DNA of 60,000 nucleotides from Owenia fusiformis. Its lineage: Eukaryota > Annelida > Polychaeta > Sabellida > Oweniidae. The stretch lies in contig CAIIXF020000003.1 in NCBI GenBank assembly GCA_903813345.2, forward strand, positions 2,510,109 to 2,570,108, read 5' to 3'. Shown here in pieces: positions 59,796 to 60,000 of the stretch. Every line of letters begins with the position of its first letter. The stretch's first letter is position 1. Position numbers and translations under genes: made by a program. The notes under the pieces are model-generated. The model did not search any database. It was not told the DNA's origin and was given only the letters and a program-made list of their open reading frames with translations.

Positions 59796-60000
59796 CTCCT
59801 AGGCACTGTACTGACAGTCAGGGTGTTTTGACATGTGATATGAGCCCTTAATGAAACATTGTTGCGTCTTCACTTGCAGGCAAACTGAATGGGCTTTTAA
59901 GCGATTGGGCTTTTAGACTTGGGGATTTAGGTTCAGCGTTTGACAACCTATATAGATAATTATTTAGTATTCTAGTCTAGTGGTACATGAAAACCTATTT

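Overview
This is an AT-rich animal genomic window dominated by one multi-exon gene on the + strand: a septin of the SEPT7 / Drosophila Peanut group. Twelve coding exons can be joined through GT-AG introns with consistent phases from 4504 to 48686. They give 476 visible residues ending at a TAA stop. The initiator exon is not recognised and must lie upstream of 4504, possibly outside the window. The introns (0.26 to 11 kb) make up about 97% of the gene. Large intron size, the number of MITE-like hairpin elements and the dispersed GTCACCACC/GGTGGTGAC repeat family suggest an invertebrate, probably a mollusc such as a bivalve. The species call is inference from repeat style, not proven by the sequence.

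Layout. 1-72 is a decayed tRNA-Gly-like sequence. 73-4503 is non-coding, with two hairpin elements and an 18-bp array ending just before the first recognised splice acceptor. 4504-4780 is the first visible septin exon. Intron 1 (4781-13958) holds several tandem repeats, then a striking 53-bp array in which the acceptor plus the first 43 nt of the P-loop exon is repeated about 31 times. Exons 2-9 lie between 13959 and 29175, with satellites packed into the introns and often touching the splice sites. Intron 9 (29176-40257) contains a roughly 7-kb element (31982-38973) with about 0.7-kb terminal inverted repeats, a GC-rich satellite core and a broken passenger gene. Exons 10-12 (40258-48686) encode the coiled coil and a lysine-rich tail. 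48687-60000 has no confident host gene. It holds a possible extra exon at 50546, a 5'-truncated LINE fragment, a tandem pair of double-hairpin MITEs, a deleted Tc1/mariner-type element with TA duplications, and a 102-bp satellite.

The septin parts fit together as a complete GTP-binding filament subunit: an N-terminal charged segment and basic alpha-0 region, a GTPase core (P-loop in exon 2, DTPGFGD in exon 3, AKAD in exon 5), the septin-unique element (exons 7-9) and a C-terminal coiled coil (exons 10-11). The most unusual feature is that several splice junctions of this gene have been tandemly copied together with the adjoining piece of exon. Exon 2 is extreme, exon 4 is clear, and exons 5, 8 and 11 are weaker. 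The result is many decoy splice sites that would give out-of-frame transcripts if used.
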